A model generated the notes under the pieces. It saw nothing but the letters and a program-made list of their open reading frames with translations. It ran no database searches and had not been told where the DNA came from. A DNA stretch of 9,368 bases, taken from Rhodospirillales bacterium (GTDB lineage: Bacteria; Pseudomonadota; Alphaproteobacteria; Rhodospirillales; 2-02-FULL-58-16). The translations under genes and the position numbers were made by a program. The stretch lies in NCBI GenBank assembly GCA_021775195.1, contig JAJFIG010000358.1, positions 1 through 9,368 on the forward strand, written 5' to 3'. This document shows, piece by piece, positions 7,008-9,368 of this stretch. Numbering within the stretch: the first letter of the stretch is position 1; the number at the start of each line of letters is the position of its first letter.

Positions 7008-8015
7008 TCAGCCGGTATTGGCCATGGCGATGGCAGTGTCGGGCATACGGTTGGAAAAACCCCATTCGTTGTCGTACCACGACAGCACCCGTACGAAAGT
7101 TCCTTCCAGGACCTGGGTCTGGGTGGAATCGAAGGCCGAGCTCAGGGGGCTGTGATTGAAGTCGATGGAAACCAGGGGGGCTTCCACATACCCCAGGATT
7201 CCTGCCATGCGGCCGTCGGCGGCCTCCTTGACGGCGGCGTTGACCTCTTCCGACGTGGTCTCGCGGGAGGCGACGAAGGTGAGGTCGATCATCGAAACGT
7301 TGGGGGTCGGCACCCGGATGGCGGTCCCGTCCAGCTTGCCCGCCAGTTCGGGCAGCACCAAGCCGACAGCCTTGGCGGCGCCGGTCGACGTCGGAATCAT
7401 CGATACGCCGGCGGCCCGGGCTCGGCGCAGATCCTTGTGCAGGGTATCGACAGTCCGCTGGTCACCGGTATAGGCGTGGATGGTGGTCATGAAACCGCGC
7501 TCGATGCCCACGGCCTTGTGCAGGACGTCGGCGACGGGCGCCAGGCAGTTGGTAGTGCACGACGCGTTGGAAACCACAGTGTGGTCCCTGTTCAGCTTGT
7601 CGTGGTTGACGCCATAGACGACGGTCAGGTCGGCATTTGTGGCAGGAGCCGAGACCAGGACCTTGTTGGCACCGGCCTCCAGGTGCTGGGCTGCGGCGTC
7701 GCGGCTGTTGAACAATCCAGTGCATTCCAGCGCAATGTCTACACCTAGGTCATTCCATGGAAGCTTCGTGGGTTCCCGTTCGGCGATAACTTTGATCGGG
7801 CCCTGGCCCACGTCCATTGTGTTACCGTCGACGGTAACTTCGGCTGGGAGCGTGCCGTGGACCGAATCATATTTTAGAAGATGGGCGTTGGTATCGACGG
7901 AACCGAGGTCATTGATGCCGACAACCTGTACATCGTTGCGCCGGGATTCGATGATTGCACGAAGAACAAGTCGCCCGATACGGCCAAAACCATTTATTGC
8001 AATGCGAATCGCCAT
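7008..8015 (-). CDS. gap: Glyceraldehyde-3-phosphate dehydrogenase, type I
   Basis: The protein has 335 residues, the usual length. It carries the NAD-binding start ([20 protein letters not shown]), GINDLG with Asp36 as in NAD-preferring enzymes, the active-site [12 protein letters not shown] with Cys153, and His180 in [10 protein letters not shown]. Further family marks are [20 protein letters not shown] and, near the end, [13 protein letters not shown]. It oxidises glyceraldehyde-3-phosphate to 1,3-bisphosphoglycerate in glycolysis and the reverse in gluconeogenesis. The start at 8015 is chosen over the longer open frame (to 8102) because AAGGAGG sits 5 bases before this ATG and the protein then begins exactly where the family does. 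It is bounded by its own promoter region and a strong hairpin, so it looks monocistronic. No tkt, pgk or fba lies beside it. Confidence 0.97.
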   Translation of the reverse strand: MAIRIAINGFGRIGRLVLRAIIESRRNDVQVVGINDLGSVDTNAHLLKYDSVHGTLPAEVTVDGNTMDVGQGPIKVIAEREPTKLPWNDLGVDIALECTGLFNSRDAAAQHLEAGANKVLVSAPATNADLTVVYGVNHDKLNRDHTVVSNASCTTNCLAPVADVLHKAVGIERGFMTTIHAYTGDQRTVDTLHKDLRRARAAGVSMIPTSTGAAKAVGLVLPELAGKLDGTAIRVPTPNVSMIDLTFVASRETTSEEVNAAVKEAADGRMAGILGYVEAPLVSIDFNHSPLSSAFDSTQTQVLEGTFVRVLSWYDNEWGFSNRMPDTAIAMANTG

Positions 8016-8020
8016 GTCTT

Positions 8021-8027
8021 CCTCCTT
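8021..8027 (-). promoter_or_regulatory. gap: Strong Shine-Dalgarno site that fixes the gap start
   Basis: AAGGAGG on the minus strand, 5 bases before the ATG at 8015, is a full match to the ribosome consensus. It rules out the open frame's 29-residue N-terminal extension up to 8102 as the real start. Confidence 0.9.
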
Positions 8028-8075
8028 AGAAATCCGACAGGTACCCGTGTCTTCGGGGACCGGTGCCTTGAAAAA

Positions 8076-8102
8076 ATAATAAAACGAAGCCGACGTTATC
8101 AA
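8076..8102 (-). promoter_or_regulatory. Candidate gap promoter
   Basis: On the minus strand TTGATA (8097-8102) and TATTAT (8076-8081) are good hexamers but only 15 bases apart, a short spacer. An alternative -10 two bases further on (TTATTT) would give 17. The AT-rich patch in a GC-rich genome and its place about 60 bases before the gap ATG support a promoter here. Confidence 0.4.
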
Positions 8103-8351
8103 TAAGACTTCAGTGGGCGATACGAGACTAATGTGGGGCCGACGGGGCTACCTTGATGCCAGTCAAGAGCGAACGCGGCACTCCGGTCGCTACGACCCCA
8201 TCATGTCCAATAATCGCAACATCGGTCCAACAGCGTTCCGGGTCAACGGTGTTTTTTGGATTCTTGCTCATGCGAAGGGGCGGTTGACGGATTCAGTGGC
8301 CAAAGCATATCCTGCCCGGCCCGAAGGGTGGGTATTGGGGCGGGGATAGAC
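8103..8351. other. Divergent intergenic region between gap and the DUF4164-zapA unit
   Basis: With the gap leader, this leaves 336 bases without a recognisable gene. It holds the gap promoter region at its left edge and a candidate plus-strand promoter at 8284-8313. Two small inverted repeats are visible: CTTGA/TCAAG (8152-8167, 6-base spacer) and GGTCG/CGACC (8185-8197, 3-base loop). Open frames through it have no ribosome site or family resemblance and I do not call them. Confidence 0.6.
8284..8313 (+). promoter_or_regulatory. Candidate sigma70 promoter for the DUF4164-zapA unit
   Basis: TTGACG (8284-8289) and TATCCT (8308-8313) are separated by 18 bases, about 40 bases before the GTG start at 8352. 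The -35 matches five of six consensus bases. Found by eye. Confidence 0.45.
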
Positions 8352-8582
8352 GTGACGACGCCGAAACCGACGCATGTTGAAAGAGCACAGGAGCGGCTCG
8401 ACCAGGCGGTAAGCCGATTGGAGACGGCTTTGAGCGCCAAAGCTTCGTCGGATGAGTCGCCGCTGGCGGAGGAACTGGCAGCAATCCGGTCACGGAACTC
8501 GTCCCTCCAGGAGGTCAACGAAACCGTATCGTCCCGGCTCGACGACGCCATAAGCCGGCTCAAGAGCATGCTTGACGAATAA
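8352..8582 (+). CDS. Small coiled-coil protein, DUF4164-like, upstream of zapA
   Basis: The product has 76 residues and is almost wholly helical with heptad-like spacing: AQERLDQAVSRLETAL at about 14-29, then EELAAIRSRNSSLQEVNETV and SSRLDDAISRLKSMLDE to the end. There is no signal peptide or membrane helix. Small DUF4164-type coiled-coil genes commonly sit just before zapA in alphaproteobacteria, and size, composition and place fit; the family call comes from memory and could not be searched. A division-related role, perhaps as a ZapB-like partner of ZapA, is inference. The start is taken as GTG at 8352, after a G-rich stretch (GGGGCGGGGA), because the coiled coil begins soon after. The frame stays open to an ATG at 8256, but the extra 32 residues are Cys/Gly-rich, unlike the rest, and would overlap the candidate promoter. 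Confidence 0.72.
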   Translation: MTTPKPTHVERAQERLDQAVSRLETALSAKASSDESPLAEELAAIRSRNSSLQEVNETVSSRLDDAISRLKSMLDE

Positions 8583-8623
8583 CGGAAAGAAGGCGGGTTT
8601 CGATAATTAGGAGAGATTTCCCC

Positions 8624-8641
8624 GTGATCGCCAACCGCTGA
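8624..8641 (+). other. Possible five-codon leader ORF before zapA
   Basis: AGGAGAG at about 8609-8615 is followed after 8 bases by GTG ATC GCC AAC CGC TGA. It is a better ribosome site than the one in front of zapA itself, 39 bases further on. It may be chance; nothing links it to a known attenuator. Confidence 0.15.
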
Positions 8642-8680
8642 ACAAAACATCACTGCCGGTGAAAAAGGTCTTTGAGATTC

Positions 8681-9016
8681 ATGGCCCACGTTTCGGTCTT
8701 CATTAACGGTCGTAGTTACGACATCGCCTGTGACGATGGGCAGGAGGCCCATCTCACGCGCCTTGCCGCCTACGTCGACAAAAGGCTCACCGAGTTGGTG
8801 GCGGCGGTGGGCCAGGTCGGAGACACACGGCTGCTGGTCATGGTCAGTCTGCTTATTGCCGACGAGCTTTCAGATGCCTACGCCGAATTGGCCGCTCTGC
8901 GCTCCGAAGACGGGGAGATGGCGACCGACCCAGAGGCCGACGAGGTTCTAGGGTCGAACATCGACATGCTCGCCCAACGAATTGAGAACCTTGCCGAACA
9001 CCTGGAACAGGCCTAG
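8681..9016 (+). CDS. zapA: Cell division protein ZapA
   Basis: The protein has 111 residues, the family's normal size. The N-terminal ZapA globular region is clear: AHVSVFINGRSYDIACDDGQ at 2-21, then EAHLTRLAAYVDKRLTELV at 22-40 and a hydrophobic helix (TRLLVMVSLLIADELSDAY, about 49-67). A helical tail at about 90-111 forms the dimer/tetramer coiled coil. ZapA binds FtsZ in the cytoplasm and bundles its filaments at the division site. The ATG at 8681 is preferred over an in-frame TTG at 8672 because the family begins at this point. It lies 98 bases after the DUF4164-like gene, and the 6S RNA gene starts right after its stop, a zapA-ssrS-fau order known from many proteobacteria. Confidence 0.93.
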   Translation: MAHVSVFINGRSYDIACDDGQEAHLTRLAAYVDKRLTELVAAVGQVGDTRLLVMVSLLIADELSDAYAELAALRSEDGEMATDPEADEVLGSNIDMLAQRIENLAEHLEQA

Positions 9017-9019
9017 ATT
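8991..9019 (+). promoter_or_regulatory. Candidate ssrS promoter inside the end of zapA
   Basis: TTGCCG (8991-8996) and TAGATT (9014-9019) are 17 bases apart. The -10 includes the zapA TAG stop. Initiation would fall near 9026, a few bases before the closing stem of the 6S RNA, which is where its promoter is expected. Confidence 0.5.
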
Positions 9020-9027
9020 CCACAAGT

Positions 9028-9188
9028 GGGCGGTCGCTGCGAGGTGCGTCAGGCCACACGATCCCTGGGGCCAACAGCGACCTCTAGGGAGCTGTCCCTG
9101 CCGGACCCGTGGGTTCGGTATATGGCGCCCACCTTTACCTAGAGGCCACAGAGGATCATACGGCCAACGGCCATCGCAGCACCGTCCA
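9028..9188 (+). ncRNA. ssrS: 6S RNA
   Basis: The region between zapA and 5-formyltetrahydrofolate cyclo-ligase folds as one long interrupted hairpin, as 6S RNA does. The closing stem pairs CGGT + GCTGCGA (9031-9042) with TCGCAGC + ACCG (9174-9184), leaving one bulged C. Inner stems pair GGCC (9052-9055) with GGCC (9162-9165 region), GATCC (9060-9064) with GGATC (9153-9157), and CCTCTAGG (9081-9088) with CCTAGAGG (9138-9145), with unpaired stretches between them and an apical region between about 9089 and 9137. 6S RNA mimics an open promoter, binds sigma70 RNA polymerase and represses transcription in stationary phase. About 155-160 bases is normal for alphaproteobacteria. The exact ends are estimates from the stem and candidate promoter. 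Confidence 0.88.
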
Positions 9189-9257
9189 TTTAATACACAA
9201 CGTATCAACCCATCCCTTTGAACCCTTTCGACGATCAACGCCCGGGCAGCCAAAACC

Positions 9258-9368
9258 ATGCACCCTGACGAGGAAAAGGCCCGGCTCAGGGCTATTGTCC
9301 GCGAACGCCGGGCCGTGGCCCACAACGCGATCGGCGTCGGGGTCGGTGAAACGCTGCGGAACCGGTTC
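9258..9368 (+). CDS. 5-formyltetrahydrofolate cyclo-ligase, N-terminal part (cut by window edge)
   Basis: Only 37 codons are present, running off the right edge. The start (MHPDEEKARLRAIVRERRAV, then a helix ending ETLRNRF) has the family's basic first helix of the form K..LR...R.RR, which contacts ATP and folate. The enzyme converts 5-formyl-THF to 5,10-methenyl-THF using ATP. The call leans strongly on context: this gene (ygfA/fau) follows ssrS in a great many proteobacteria, often on the same transcript. The ATG at 9258 has no strong ribosome site. No catalytic motif beyond the first helix is visible here. Confidence 0.82.
   Translation, partial: MHPDEEKARLRAIVRERRAVAHNAIGVGVGETLRNRF

Noticed and set aside
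8094..8101. CGTTATCA as half of a LacI-type (CceR-like) operator before gap
   Set aside because: The other half of the palindrome does not match, and I cannot confirm the motif from memory.
8016..8102. 29-residue N-terminal extension of gap
   Set aside because: A perfect AAGGAGG stands before the internal ATG at 8015, the family begins there, and the extension overlaps the promoter.
8113..8349. 78-codon plus-strand frame in the gap-zapA intergenic region
   Set aside because: No ribosome site, mixed composition, no family likeness, and it overlaps a candidate promoter.

Overview
The window looks like chromosomal DNA of a high-GC alphaproteobacterium, most likely near the Rhodospirillales. 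This rests on gene content and style: a zapA - 6S RNA - 5-formyltetrahydrofolate cyclo-ligase block, a DUF4164-like coiled-coil gene before zapA, an efp/suhB pair, and a MotA-like/MotB-like pair typical of alphaproteobacterial chromosomes. I see no tRNA, rRNA, CRISPR array, insertion sequence or phage gene.

Layout. The left seven-eighths is read on the minus strand. From its upstream (right) end it holds: gap (GAPDH); a strong hairpin terminator; an unrecognised 136-residue protein; a ThiE-like thiamine-phosphate synthase that starts at TTG; efp; suhB (inositol monophosphatase family); a secreted proline/lysine-rich protein ending in a degenerate OmpA-like domain; a MotA/TolQ/ExbB-type channel protein; a MotB-like coiled-coil/OmpA protein; and the first 121 codons of an MFS transporter that leaves the window on the left. 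The right end is read on the plus strand, divergent from gap: a small DUF4164-like coiled-coil protein, zapA, the 6S RNA gene ssrS, and the first 37 codons of 5-formyltetrahydrofolate cyclo-ligase.

How the genes fit together. Most are housekeeping genes: glycolysis, thiamine synthesis, translation of polyproline motifs, cell division, and RNA polymerase control by 6S RNA with folate salvage. The most interesting block is the three-gene envelope module at 404-4145. It pairs a proton-channel-type stator (four-helix MotA-like subunit, and a MotB-like subunit with the membrane Asp and a peptidoglycan-binding domain) with an exported protein whose Pro/Lys-rich spacer recalls TonB/TolA. No flagellar, Tol-Pal or Zorya effector genes are next to it in this window. 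I infer a dedicated ion-driven envelope machine of unknown function.

Candidate sigma70-type promoters were found by eye before gap, the DUF4164/zapA unit, ssrS, efp and the envelope module. The ssrS promoter appears to lie in the 3' end of zapA, with its -10 overlapping the zapA stop codon.
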